A DNA stretch of 64,000 bases from Siderastrea siderea (taxonomy: Eukaryota > Cnidaria > Anthozoa > Scleractinia > Rhizangiidae): contig OZ034975.1 of NCBI GenBank assembly GCA_964030785.1, positions 19,870,142 to 19,934,141 on the forward strand, given 5' to 3'. The position numbers were made by a program, and so were the translations under genes. The notes beneath the pieces are model-generated. The model had not been told where the DNA came from. It saw only the letters and a program-made list of their open reading frames with translations, and searched no databases. Positions 33,709-44,383 of the stretch are shown piece after piece (position 1 is the first letter of the stretch; the number at the start of each line of letters is the position of its first letter).

Positions 33709-34571
33709 CTACAACAAAATCTTAAGAGAGCGAGCAATATTTAAACTGTGCGACAGAATAACTTTCTGCATACGCTTCAGTACAAACTTAGTTCGTTCTC
33801 CTACTAACTCCTTCATCTTCGCCTCAAGATCTTCAGACCATCCACCCAGTACATCGACAATAACATTGTATTGTTTCACCTCATATCCGGGATACTGTTG
33901 CTTAAGGCTATGTTTACACGGGACCGGTCTGGAACGGATCCGGTCCGATTTTCGGACCGGATAGGCCTTCTGTTTACACGGGACCGTTCTGGAACCGGTC
34001 CGGAACGGATCCAAAACTGGACCTGCTGTTTTGCAGGTCCAGTATCGGATCCGATCCGGACCGGTTCCAGAAAGGTCCCGTGTAAACACCTGGACCGGTT
34101 CCAAACAGTTCCATGTAAACAGAAGCCGATCCGGTCCGGTTCGGTTCGGAACGGTTCCGGACCAGTCCCGTGTAAACGTAGCCTAAGCTCCCATCGCAGA
34201 GCAGCGTACTTGGTAGTCTTCTCTTTGTCTTTTTCGTCGTCCTATTGTCTATCCAGGGGCAGCTCATCTCCACAGCTAATACACTTTTCCCCTGTTTGTC
34301 AATTACTCTTGCATCAATTCTGTTTGCTCTAACTTCCGTATTCTCAGCGTACACCGCTACATCCCAGAAGGCTTTGGCTCGTTCGTTCTCGTACATGGGC
34401 TTTGGCTGCACTGGCGAGTACCATGGGGGTATTTCCGTTATTAAATTCCGATCTTTGAGCAGCTCGAAAAAAAGTACCTTCAAAGCTGCATTGTGCCTGG
34501 CAATGTACTTTGTCTTAACCAGCGTACTACACCCTGCAAGGATATGGGGGACGTTCTCAGGGCCACTGCCA
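33709..34571 (-). pseudogene. REL-endonuclease end of the LINE ORF, interrupted
   Basis: From 34571 leftward: ENVPHILAGCSTLVKTKYIA (tail of the CCHC knuckle), then PPWYSPVQPKPMYENERAKA, FWDVAVYAENTEVRANRIDA and RVIDKQGKSVLAVEMSCPW. The acidic residues in IDARVID and AVEMS match a PD-(D/E)xK-type core. A frameshift follows near 34,215-34,235 before TTKYAALRWEL. A 278-bp MITE then interrupts the frame, which resumes as [31 protein letters not shown] and [14 protein letters not shown] to the stop at 33709. The RT domain is missing. Not functional. Confidence 0.7.
33906..34183. mobile_element. Harbinger-type MITE inside the LINE ORF
   Basis: Inverted ends GGCTATGTTTACACGGGACC and, complemented, GGCTACGTTTACACGGGAC, flanked by TAA at 33903-33905 and 34184-34186. 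Excising it with one TAA restores the LINE reading [10 protein letters not shown], so the boundaries and 3-bp duplication are confirmed by coding logic. The interior is packed with GGACCGG/CCGGTCC blocks in alternating orientation. 278 bp, no ORF. Confidence 0.85.
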
Positions 34572-34572
34572 C

Positions 34573-34667
<95 letters not shown>
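34573..34667. repeat. (TTA)n tract at the 5' junction of the LINE
   Basis: About 31 TTA units directly abutting the truncated LINE coding sequence. Together with 33328-33396 it looks like one microsatellite split by the insertion. Confidence 0.95.
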
Positions 34668-36049
34668 TGGAAGTAACTTTCTGAGACAATTAAGTCAAAC
34701 TAAAACAGAAGGATCGGCACAAGTTGACCGAAACCATCACAGTTATAGTTTTAAAAATAAGTTGATATACAATGGTCACCAGCAGGGAGCATAAATTTCA
34801 AAATACATGTCTACAAAAGTGAAAGAATGCAAACCTAATCAAGCAGCTCAAAATTTCTTCTTTCTAATTCTTCTTAAGGTGCCCATGAATTAAAACTTTT
34901 TTCTCCTAAATATGATGGTTTATGACTCCCTCAGTCTAAATATGTAAGTTTTGCTGAGTAGAACCCTTAGTATGGGATATTCTCCCAGCCGCAAAGTTCG
35001 AATGTGGCACGCGAAAAGTGTCTCCATTTTGCACTCGGCCAAAACGATCGCATTCCAAGGCTGTGACGTCACAAATCGCGCAGAAGACAAGAGTGTTGTG
35101 GCTGACAAGAGGGTTTCCAGAAGAGAAATTACTTTGGAGTGACTCGTGGGCTCAGGATTGTAAGCTACAAGGACAGGATTTGCACAATGAGAGCATGTGT
35201 GTATCGTTTCTCAAAAGGAAACGAATTAAGGAGAGAAGCGGACTCATTTGAACCGTGTTCGACTCAGTAAGAATTCGATTCAACCGCATTACAGAGCTGC
35301 TTCTCGGAAAAGCAGCAGCATTTGAATGTCGCGTTAATACATGTAACTTCTGCCTCTGTTGGATTAGTTCTACTAGTAGCAATTATCGCAGTTCAAGATT
35401 AAAGATCGAGATAAAGAAGGTTTTCAACATTTGGTCCACAAAACTATTGCTATATGCATCTGTCCACTATTACCTAAAAGCATCCAAGATCTACAACGCA
35501 TAACTGTGCTACAAAGTTTTGTTTACATTTCGTTTTTTTGGAAACCACATGCCACATGCAATACGTTTCTCAAACTGGATGTTCACCATAGACTTTGAAG
35601 GGATAAAAATGAACGGAACTGTCTTGACCGACGACGAGACAAGACGTTTTAGTTAATCAGAGATAGCTATAGGAATATTTATAAATCCCCCGTGTACAAC
35701 ATGTTTCGTCAAATAAAAGGAAGCAGTTCAGCTCAGCATTGATAATTTTTATTGCGAGCCACTCTGCTTCCACTGCATTTGATTGAAAAGGTCCTCTTGT
35801 CAATTAAAAACACCACATATTTCAAGTAGATTTGTGCCTCTCTTCTTGTTGACCCTCCTCCTGTTATCTCAAGAGGACCATGTAATATGAAGTTTCTTAT
35901 ACCACACGTAACACCGTACAATTGACCCTTTTGCAGCACAGTCTTGGTGATGTAGGTTTAATTTGTATTTATGGCATAAGTTATTTAATCATTTTTATTA
36001 CCGAAGGTCAATGACAATATGTGACCTTCATTTCCTATTATTTAATTTT
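34668..36049. other. Intronic sequence, no exon seen
   Basis: Lies in the presumed first intron of the SRCR gene. Short frames have no domain signature and no clear transposon ends are seen. Confidence 0.4.
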
Positions 36050-36158
36050 TTTCCGAAAATTAGCTGCATAGGCTACGTTCGTGCCCTACTCATGCTATTT
36101 AGGGACATAGCATATAAACGTCTTGTACTGCTTTAATAATAATAATAATAATAATAAT
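36050..36158 (+). mobile_element. Second 3' tail of the R4/Dong-like LINE with TAA run
   Basis: 36,055-36,135 (TTAGCTGCATAGGCTACGTT ... GTCTTGTACTGCTT) is the inverse of 33397-33480 and is followed by seven TAA units. It is an extreme 5' truncation of the same LINE family, in opposite orientation. The two tails mimic terminal inverted repeats of a 2.7 kb element, but both are LINE 3' ends. Confidence 0.7.
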
Positions 36159-36789
36159 GATATATACACAGGATAGCCCCATCCGTGTAAAAACACTAGT
36201 AACAAAGGGGAGTTCTGTTACTAAGTAAGTGCCCAAGATAGTAAAATTAAAACTATTTACTTGTTGCAGTTGTCTCAACATCCCGCACCAGTCTCTCTAT
36301 TAATTCTGATCCTGGTTTAGCATGGTGTTACGTAGCGGAAGCCTGATGCAAACACGAGAGTGTTGGGAGAATTCAAAGGTTTATGCGAACTTGATCGAAC
36401 GCAGACTCTTAGACATTTGTTTTTGCTTTTGTTTTTTTGTTTTGTTTTTTGTTTTTTTTTAGGAGAAAGACTTTTTTTTATTAAGACATTAAGACAGGAT
36501 AATTACAGTACAAATACATTACAATACACGACATATATTACGTTACTAAGCTTACTTCTATCTTTTACAAAGTTTTTGTTTTCGTTAATTTTATACAATA
36601 TTAAACTAACAAACAAAACATTTAATATTGAACTTTATTATATGGCCGTGTCTCAAAAGGACTGGAAGCAACCAAATAGAAGAATTTGATTGGCTAAAAT
36701 CGATATTGACCGCGGTCTAGATTTTCTCATCTAGACCGGCATCTAGGCCGATGTTGTTCTAACATTTGCCCTCAAAAAGTAACAAACAA

Positions 36790-37345
36790 ACAAAAAAGTA
36801 CAAACAAACTGGCTTGTTCCTGTTAGTAATACTAAATGGAAGAACCAGTAGACAGCGAGGAAATTTAGCAAGTAAAGAGAATGAGCAAACGTTGGCAAAT
36901 TTGAGTTCAGCCAAGGAAGCTACGCGCGAAGATGAAGTCGAAATTGAGAAGTTTTTGCAAGCACAGAAATCCAGAAACACTCAGTACAAAACTAAGAGCG
37001 ACTTAAACGCATGGACGAAAATTGTGAGTTACTGAAAGAGTCTAGAGCAATTGTAAACATACCTGCCAAAGAGCTCGTCCTTCTTTTGTCCAAATTTTTC
37101 ATCTCCGTTCGCAAAACAAGATGACACCGAGTACGAACCGTGTATACATTATGCCAAACTCGATGACACAAACAAGAAGAAGGTGTCTAATCACACCGTT
37201 AGAAGGACCAGTGTTGGACGACTCCTCGAAGCAGACGTTCAGCCAAAATTCGTTGCACAGCTTAGCGGTGATAAAAATTTGAAAACCCTCGACAGCTACA
37301 TTCAGCATCTCTGAAGCGACAGCGATAAATGTCTCCTGTCTTGAA
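36790..37345 (+). pseudogene. Crypton/KIAA1958-like tyrosine recombinase remnant
   Basis: Reads ANLSSAKEATREDEVEIEKF, LQAQKSRNTQYKTKSDLNAW, then (frame change near 37,015) ELLKESRAIVNIPAKELVLL and LSKFFISVRK, then (shift near 37,118) DDTEYEP and, without the expected catalytic middle, VSNHTVRRTSVGRLLEADVQ, PKFVAQLSGDKNLKTLDSYI. The HTVRRT (HxxR-like) and LDSY motifs fit the C-terminal half of a tyrosine recombinase of the Crypton-derived DUF3504/KIAA1958 type. Two frameshifts and an internal deletion show it is dead. Confidence 0.65.
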
Positions 37346-37545
37346 TCATGGGCCAGGTACATCCGCTCAGTCCGAAGAAAACCAAGTCAGTGCTTCCACT
37401 ACAACACATCAAAATGTCTTCACAGTCCAACAAATCCAGCCTCAGGCAATTTTTGCCGGAGCGCATATTGACAAGTTTGAAGGCTGCACATTTAACAGCA
37501 ACGTTTTTTGTGGTGATCAGTCGAAGATCGCAAGGCTAAATGAGA

Positions 37546-39734
37546 ATTGATCGCTGATCGATCGATTAAAATTCGTTGCACCTTTGGTCACTTTCCAAAA
37601 ATTGTTGTTTAACCACAAGCTTTTTCATTGAGCCCATATGAAAAAGAACGGTTATTTTGTCTTCGTTCATTGACGAAGTTTTTACAAAGCTGGACTGTTG
37701 TCCCGTTTGGACTGGAGACTAGTGACAGAAGTAAGCCAGCTAAATGCTTGAGCCCGCGCAGGGAAAAAAATAAATGTTTATTTTTTGTCCTTTTGATTTC
37801 TTGTTTGGCCATATAATAAACATCTTATTAACCGAGCTAGGTCGGTCTGTATGGAAGAATCTTGACCTCGGTCGCTAGTACAGACCTCACTGCGTTCGGT
37901 CTGTACCAGCGACCTCGGTCAAGGTTCTCCCATACAGACCTCCCGCTCGGTTAATAAGAACTAAAAATTTAGACGAGAAATAAAAAGCAAAAAAAAAAAA
38001 CGGAAAGAGAGAGAAAAAAAGAACTTACACCTTGTTTCATTTCTCAGGGGACTAGGACCAAGTTCACAAGAGGTTACAAGAAAGACTTAATAGGGTCCCA
38101 TTTCTTCTGGTTAAAAGTGCTGGCCTTAATTGTTTTCAATTTCATTGATGTGTTTCATATATCATGAAAAGTCGTTACGTTTTGGTGGAAATTCTTTATG
38201 CCGACATAGCCAAATATAATATTTAACAAGTAAGCAGCAGAAATTAATTTGAAGTTTGTATTTTGATCTATCTGGGTTTAGGCCCAACGCTGTGCCAAGT
38301 TCTAAGAGCGTTTCTTTCTCAACTATTACTGTTACTCAAACCAGTTCATGTAGTCAGTAGCGATGGATTATTACAAAGACAAAACTGAAGTCACACTAGT
38401 CTGAGTTTGCACGTGTATCATACAATGTCCACCTTTGTTTATCTCAGTCATCATCTTCATAGCACCTCCAGGTGGAGTAAAAGACCACAAATGAGCACCA
38501 TACTAAAAAATCTTATTTATTTGCTTTGAGACGCTCCCTCATAAATGGCTTGAAATTTACAACAATAAAAGCACTGCACTTCCATTTGAAAATCATTTGC
38601 AGCTTCTGATTATGATAAATAAAACAGGCTCTTTAGAAATTACTATTGATGTCTCAGCCTTGTGCATTAGGCATGTTGCAATATTTCAAGGAAATTTTGG
38701 GTATGCTTATCTTGTATGTATAAAATACTTCCTGCTGACTAATAAGTTTATATCAGTGTTCTCTCTGCAAAAGTCCTCATTCGAAAGACCCGAGCAACTG
38801 AGTCTATCTTTTTCTTGGCGCAAAAACCTGTGAAAAGTGAACAAATTAAGTTACAAACAAGTACACTGTAAACTTGAGCTTGTCTGGCATCGGTTTGAGT
38901 AAAATAATTGAAGTACATACAACGATGCTCTGAACAAAAGAAGTAAAGTCAAGGCTGCGTCAGTCTCTCGTTAATAACACATAAAAGTACTGACCATTCA
39001 ATTTTGGAAGCTTCTGTATCAAGCCAGTCAAGCCAGTAGAGCCGAAAGTTAGTCAATCCTAACAATTCAATTCGCCATCTTGTTTTGCGCAAGATTGTTG
39101 TTGTCGTTGTTTAGGCTTTATCCACGGACGACAAACCCAAAAACTGCACATCCTCGAAATCGCTTCGAGCTGAATCTTAGTGTTTTCCTCAGTCGTCGGT
39201 AGTTTTCTTCGTATATCAATATTAGCAAGGAAAATGTAAGTTTCATCGCTCAAACACTTGTCAAAGACCAAAGAGACCAACATTCTGCTCGATTTGTGGC
39301 GGCAAACGGCCCGCTACCTCGGCCAACTCGTTCCCAGTCTTCGGAGACACGATTGTGGTCATTTGGGGTACTTTCAACGGCAAAAAAATGGATTTTTGTT
39401 TCTTGACATCCAATTTCTCTTGCCATTTCGGAATTAACACATAATGAAGTACCAAAAAGTGCAAAAAAATTTTTAGTTCATAGGTACTTTAAGCGTCGGT
39501 TAGACAAAAGTAGCCTTAATTAACGGGTACGGCTGCTGTTAACATTTGCTCCGGCTACAATTTGCGGCACAATTTGAGTGTGCGCAGGCTCAGTATGTAT
39601 CTAAGATTTTTTTTAGAACGTGAGTAAAAAAAACTGGGTCAATGGAAAGTAATTCGTTCACGTGTCACGCTGGTAAAAATACAATAAAATGATGATTGGC
39701 TATAAAACATATCTTTTTTTGTTCATGGTTTCAG
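37546..39734. other. Intronic sequence with one palindromic MITE
   Basis: Apart from the palindrome at 37823-37960 I see no gene, RNA or transposon coding sequence before exon 2 at 39735. Confidence 0.4.
37823..37960. mobile_element. Palindromic MITE, ends TTATTAACCGAGC
   Basis: Almost the whole 138 bp is one imperfect palindrome. TCTTATTAACCGAGC at the left pairs with GCTCGGTTAATAAGA at the right, GGTCTGTATGG with CCATACAGACC, and GACCTCGGTCGCT with AGCGACCTCGGTC. No coding capacity. Shorter relatives with CTCGGTCCGTA blocks occur near 45,690. Confidence 0.7.
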
Positions 39735-39770
39735 GTGTATTGCCTCTGCCAACAACCGCTAATATTGATG
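39735..39770 (+). CDS. SRCR gene exon 2: short linker exon
   Basis: Thirty-six bases between a TTTCAG acceptor and a GTAAGG donor, phase 1 to phase 1. With the last base of exon 1 it reads GVLPLPTTANID, finishing the signal peptide and joining to the first SRCR exon. Such a 12-codon exon would be easy to miss; it is supported by both splice sites and by frame continuity on each side. A Ty3/gypsy LTR begins only 19 bases past its end. Confidence 0.6.
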
Positions 39771-39789
39771 GTAAGGAGAATTCCAAAAT

Positions 39790-39942
39790 TGTAACATATC
39801 GCATTGTTTTCTGTTGAGTTCAATTAGCACATTACACGTGTAAGGTAATCATTAGCATATCGCACATGTAAGTTAATTAGTATGCAAGTGGGAGTCGGAC
39901 AAGGCTGGCGAGTGGAAATAAAGTTCATCGTTAAGCTTTACA
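39790..39942 (+). repeat. 5' LTR
   Basis: Begins TGTAACATATCGC and ends CTTTACA; 153 bp. Contains GGAAATAAAGTT near the 3' side, a potential poly(A) signal. Unusually short for a Ty3/gypsy LTR. Confidence 0.9.
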
Positions 39943-39956
39943 TGGTGGCAGCGGTT
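39943..39956 (+). promoter_or_regulatory. Primer-binding site
   Basis: TGGTGGCAGCGGTT begins at the base after the LTR; TGG pairs with the CCA end of a tRNA. The priming tRNA cannot be named from sequence alone. Confidence 0.7.
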
Positions 39957-39981
39957 AGTTAAACCCTAGAAGAAGCAAAAT

Positions 39982-41438
39982 ATGGCAGCATCGGCGCCCT
40001 TTACGTCGCCACAGATGAACTGGGACGCCCCTGACCCGGTGAATGTTTTCGGAAAATTCAAACAGAAATATCAGCTTATGTTCAAAAGCGTGCTCAAAGA
40101 CACCGACGACGAAGAGAAAGTTAGCTATATTCTTCTCTGGTCGGGAGGAAAAGGGCTTGATATGTACAACAGCTGGACATTCAAAAAAGAAGACGATAGG
40201 AAAAAGCCTGCCGTTATTTTCGGAAAATTCGAGAACCAACTGGAGCCAAAGACGAGTCACCGTATCCATAGATATACACTGCAAGGGATGCGACAAGAAC
40301 TAGACGAGCCAGTCGACGATTTTATCTCAAGGATAAAAAACCTGGCAGTAAAATGCCAATTCCGCGACAACGCTGAAGTCGAAGATAGAGTATTGGATCA
40401 ACTTATCTGGGGTTCAAAAAACCCTGATGTTCAAAAAGCTCTTATTACACGAGACAAAACACTAACCCTTGCGGCTGCTATCGAAATCGCAAGAAGCCAT
40501 GAAGCCACGAGCAAACACATGAGGGCGCTGACCGAGCAAAGTACAAGCTATCAAGAAAGCAAGAATATCGACTCTATTCAAAAAGAGCAAGAGAGAGGAT
40601 TCTGTAATAATTGCGGTAAACAACTCTCGCCTCACCCGCGAAATAAATGCCCAGCATACGGATCAACGTGTCTTAAATGTGGCAAAGCCAACCACTGGAA
40701 ATCAGTCTGTAGATCTAGCAAAAGAAAACAACCCAATCAAGGAACAAAACCACCCTTCAAGAAAACTATCCACACTATTGAGGAAACGTTTCACGATGAC
40801 GACGACGAAGCTTTAACAATTAGTACCATCGAAATTAACGCTATGGAAGGTGTGCCTGCCGACACGCGCGACGAAGCCTTCGCAATACTCGAGATAAGTC
40901 AGCCTGAAAGAAAGCGAAAAATCAACCTTCAGTGCAAGGTGGACACAGGCACGCAGAGCAATGTGTTGCCCGTCCGATTGCTTCGCATTACTGCTCCAGA
41001 GAAGTTTGACGACGATGGAAACCTTAAACCCGAAGCTTTAGAAAAGAATGAAGCCATCCTCTCAGCATATGGTGGCTCCATAATTAAGCAGCTTGGCACC
41101 GTAAACATACCTTGCAAGTACAAAGAAAAGAAAATTAACTGCATCTTCTTCGTTACAGACACCATTGGGCCAGCTATCCTCGGTTTAAAAGCATGTACTG
41201 CACTGAAACTAGTCTCGCTACATTGTACGCTCAAAACAAAGCAACCAGACCAGGATAATGCAATTGGCAACTCCAGCGCCTCAAATCAACATTCAGACAC
41301 TAACAAAAGAAACCCGAATTACATCAGAAGCCATGTACCACTCGAAGAACGACCCCCAATCAGAAATAAACAAGAGCTGATGGAAATGTACCCAGAATGC
41401 TTTAACGGTACAGCCGTACCACATCACGCTGGATCCTA
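39982..41438 (+). pseudogene. gag-pro: gypsy gag and protease frame
   Basis: A 485-codon frame starting at ATG 39982. Residues 1-180 are a gag capsid-like region (FGKFKQKYQLMF, YTLQGMRQELDEPVDDFI). A first Cys cluster reads CNNCGKQLSPHPRNKC, and a CCHC knuckle reads CLKCGKANHWKSVC (about 40,670-40,711). The aspartic protease motif is VDTGTQSNVLP (DTG near 40,942). The frame ends at a stop at 41436-41438 right at the protease-RT junction, where a small deletion has moved the RT out of frame. Relatives usually carry one continuous gag-pol frame, so the break appears to be decay and not a programmed shift. Confidence 0.85.
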
Positions 41439-42440
41439 AAGTGCCACCTGTGGTTCATGCACCCCGTAAAGTCCCCATTGAGCTAAAAGACAAGTTACAA
41501 GCAGAATTAGGTGAAATGGAAAATCAAGGTATTATCGCAACAGTAACACAACCCACGGATTGGGTAAATTCCCTGGTTATTAGAGAGAAAGAAAATGGAC
41601 GACTCCGGTTATGCCTCGATCCCAAAGACCTGAACAATGCAATCAAGAGAGAGCACCATCCGATCCCTACCCTTGAGGAGATAACACCTAAGTTAACGGG
41701 AGCAAAACTGTTTAGCAAGCTTGATGCTCGAAACGGTTACTGGAATGTCAAACTGGATGAAGAATCCTCGTATCTAACATCTTTTAACACACCATTCGGC
41801 CGGTTCCGATTCCTTAGAATGCCTTTTGGCCTGCGTATGAGTCAAGACATCTTTCAATTCAAGATTGATGAAACATATCGCAACTGTGATGGAGCCATCG
41901 GCATCGCAGATGACATTACCGTCTATGGAAAGAATGACAAAGAGCATGACTTACACCTACATGAAACTATGGAACGTACCAGAAAAGCCGGCATTAAGCT
42001 CAATGACGAGAAATGTGTCATCAAGACAAAGGAGTGCAATTTCTTCGGTATGCTCTACACACCAGACGGCGTAAAGCCTAGCCCAGATAAAATCAAAGCC
42101 ATAGAAGAAATGGAAACACCCAAAGACAAGAAGGAGCTTCACACCTTCTTGGGAATGGCAATCTACACGAGCTCATTCATCCCCAAGTTAGCTGACCACA
42201 CTGCACCACTAAGAGACCTCCTAAAAGAGAACGTTGAATTTGTATGGAATTCATCACACTCGAAAGCTTTTCAGAAGGTGAAGTCCATGATTTGTACAGC
42301 AACGACCCTGGCGTACTATGACAGAAATGCGCCCGTCGTCCTTCACGTCGATGCATCGATCAAGGGCCTGGGTGCAGCTTTGTTCCAGAACAACCGGCCG
42401 ATAGCGTTTGCATCGAAAGCACTTACCCTGCGGAGACCCG
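41425..42440 (+). pseudogene. pol: gypsy reverse transcriptase
   Basis: Opens in the frame after gag, reading YHITLDPKVPPVVHAPR, then QGIIATVTQPTDWVNSLVI, LRLCLDPKDLNNAIKREHHP, FSKLDARNGYWNVKLDEESS, TPFGRFRFLRMPFGL and the catalytic box GIADDITVYG (41,900-41,929). The first residue of the box is A where YxDD has V, M or L, and the tyrosine position is I. The thumb and tether region (TFLGMAIYTSSFIPKLADHT) follows, then the start of RNase H (VVLHVDASIKGLGAALFQ). A one-base deletion near 42,430 throws the remainder of RNase H into another frame. Confidence 0.9.
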
Positions 42441-43074
42441 ATACGCCAATATTGAGCGAGAGCTATTAGCAGTGGTCTATGGCTGTGAAAAGTTCCACTC
42501 CTATCTCTACGGAAGATCGTTTGTGGTGAAAACTGACCATCGGCCTTTAGAGCAAATCCACAAGAAGAACCTTATGCAGGCACCTCCACGCCTTCAAAGA
42601 ATGCTGTTGCGTCTACACCCCTATGATTGTGAAATCAAATATCTTCCGGGAAAAGAAATGGTCACAGCCGACGCCCTGTCCCGCCTCTCACCACTGGATG
42701 AATTTGAAGTACCAGACATGAAAGTGAAAGTTCACCATCTAATCAGAATCACTCCGGCAAAAATGTAAGAGTTTAAAGACGAAACTGCAAAAGATCAAAC
42801 CTTACAGCTGCTATCCCGCCAGGTTGTGCAAGGTTGGCCGGACAGTATTAAGAAAGTTGAGTCAGTAGTAAAACCGTACTGGTCCATGCGAGATGACATA
42901 TCAGTGGAAGATGGGATATTACTCCTGGGCAGCCGAGTCATAGTGCCTGAATCCCTTAGAGGTAACATCTTGCAGCAAATTCATGAAGGGCATTTGGGCA
43001 TTGAAAAATGCAAACTGCGAGCCAAGTCATGTGTCTACTGGCCGAACATCTACAGAGAAATAGAACTCTCATAG
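42441..43074 (+). pseudogene. pol: gypsy RNase H end and integrase zinc region
   Basis: Continues pol in the next frame: ETRYANIERELLAVVYGCEK, FVVKTDHRPLEQI (RNase H) and YLPGKEMVTADALSRL (the usual end of the RNase H tether). A TAA at 42766-42768 interrupts, after which the same frame gives RVIVPESLRGNILQQIHEGH, LGIEKCKLRAKSCVYWPN, the first half of the integrase HHCC finger. It ends at TAG 43072-43074, with a frame change into the next segment. Confidence 0.85.
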
Positions 43075-44078
43075 ACTCGTGCACTGTTTGCCAGAAGAAC
43101 CAAAACTCCCAGCAAAAGGAACCCATGATACCTTCGGAAATCCCTTCGAGACCGTGGCAAACTGTGAGTGCAGATTTGTTTTACACCCAGCAGTCCTGGT
43201 TCCTGATAGTTGTTGACTACTATTCCAAATTTCCATTTGTCAGAAAGCTTCACAACCTCACAGCTCGAGCCGTTGTCAATGAAACCAAGATGCTGTTCGC
43301 AGAAAATGGAATTCCCAAAACCCTACCGTGCGACAACGGTACCCAATTCACCTCTGCCGAGTTCCAGCAACTAGCAAGACAATACGGCTTCGAAATCGTG
43401 AGGTCATCCCCTCACTATCCACGTGGCCACGGATTTGTTGAACGTCAAGTCCAAACTGTGAAAAAGACTGTCCTAAAATGCGGAGAGACTGGGGAGGACA
43501 TAGACCTAGCCCTCTTGGCACTGCGAACAACGCCACGGAGTTCCAATGTAGCATCACCGGCTGAACTCCTAAATGGCCGAATTTTCAAATCCACACTCCC
43601 TGGGAAGATCTATCCATCAAGAAACCAAGAGGATTTCAGAAACTGGCTCAAGGAGAGACAGGTCAAGCAGAGCCATTATTACAACAGACACGCCAAGGAA
43701 CTCCCTGAGCTACACAAAGACCAAGCGATCCACGTACAAGACCCCGTGAGAAAGACGTGGAATCCCGCCAAGGTCATTGGTCAGGGAGATACACCCCGGT
43801 CCTATATCGTGGAAACCGAGACCGGCGCACAGTTACGAAGAAACAGGACCCATCTAAGACCAAGCAGATCACCCAACAATCCAACAACTATATCGGCATG
43901 CGATACTCCGCAAGGCAGTACAACCATAACCGAGATTCAATTACCTTCAAGTAGCGACCATGTTGACCCACAAGATCTCGCCCTAGCGGACAAGCCACGA
44001 ACGAGAGGAACCGAAAGCCGTCCAACAAAATCTCGTGTTGGCCGTGAAATCCGGGCACCGGAAAGGCTTAACTTATGA
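43060..44078 (+). pseudogene. pol: gypsy integrase
   Basis: Starts within the finger (LIDSCTVCQ gives its two cysteines). The catalytic core has D in VSADLFYTQ, D in CDNGTQFTS and E in RGHGFVERQ, the D-D-35-E triad. The C-terminal part reads WNPAKVIGQGDTPRSYIVET and RRNRTHLRPS, a GPY/F-like module. A Pro/Ser/Thr-rich tail follows and the frame stops at 44076-44078. The core triad is intact, but the enzyme cannot be made from this copy because of the upstream breaks. Confidence 0.88.
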
Positions 44079-44214
44079 GTGAACATTATTTAAGCAACTA
44101 ATAGTTGAAAAACGTGAACTTTGACTACTATTGACAATACATTTATAATAGATATTTATAACCTATAGTTATTTAATATAATTGGTTTTTCCTTTCCTTA
44201 GAACGTATGTTATT

Positions 44215-44230
44215 AGTTAAGAGAAAGGGA
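44215..44230 (+). promoter_or_regulatory. Polypurine tract
   Basis: TTAAGAGAAAGGGA directly precedes the 3' LTR; a purine run here primes plus-strand synthesis in LTR elements. Confidence 0.65.
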
Positions 44231-44383
44231 TGTAACATATCGCATTGTTTTCTGTTGAGTTGAATTAGCACATTACACATGTAAGGTAATCATTAGCATA
44301 TCGCACATGTAAGTTAATTAGTATGCAAGCGGGAGTCGGACAAGACTGCCGAGTAGAAATAAAGTTCATCGTTAACCTTTACA
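44231..44383 (+). repeat. 3' LTR
   Basis: 153 bp, same ends as the 5' LTR with about eight substitutions, for example CACATG for CACGTG, and AGACTGCCGAGTAG for AGGCTGGCGAGTGG. Confidence 0.9.

Larger units (their letters stand above)
33397..34572 (-). mobile_element. R4/Dong-like LINE fragment within TAA repeats
   Basis: A 5'-truncated non-LTR element with a restriction-like endonuclease (REL) at its C-terminus. It runs from the TTA tract at 34573 to its 3' end at 33397, where another TTA tract begins. The 3' UTR (33397-33480) ends GTCTTGCACTGCT then TAA repeats. The same 80-base 3' end occurs at 36,055-36,135 on the plus strand, also followed by TAA repeats. LINEs of the R4 clade such as Dong are known to target TAA repeats and to carry REL endonucleases, which fits both features seen here. 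The clade call is an inference. Confidence 0.65.
39790..44383 (+). mobile_element. Ty3/gypsy LTR retrotransposon, decayed
   Basis: A 4.6 kb element with 153-bp LTRs (TGTAAC...TTTACA), a primer-binding site directly after the left LTR, gag-protease-RT-RNase H-integrase in that order, and a purine-rich tract before the right LTR. The flanks AAAAT and AACAT look like a 5-bp target duplication with one change. The LTRs differ at about eight positions of 153, so the insertion is not recent. It lies in sense orientation inside the intron after SRCR exon 2. Several frameshifts make it inactive. Confidence 0.92.

Noticed and set aside
33397..36136. A 2.7 kb DNA transposon with 80-bp terminal inverted repeats
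   Set aside because: Both ends are the 3' UTR of one LINE family followed by TAA repeats, in opposite orientation. The internal frame is a REL endonuclease, not a transposase.
41425..41450. Programmed frameshift between gag-protease and RT of the gypsy element
   Set aside because: There is no slippery heptamer; a small deletion at the junction plus other frameshifts and a nonsense codon downstream point to decay.
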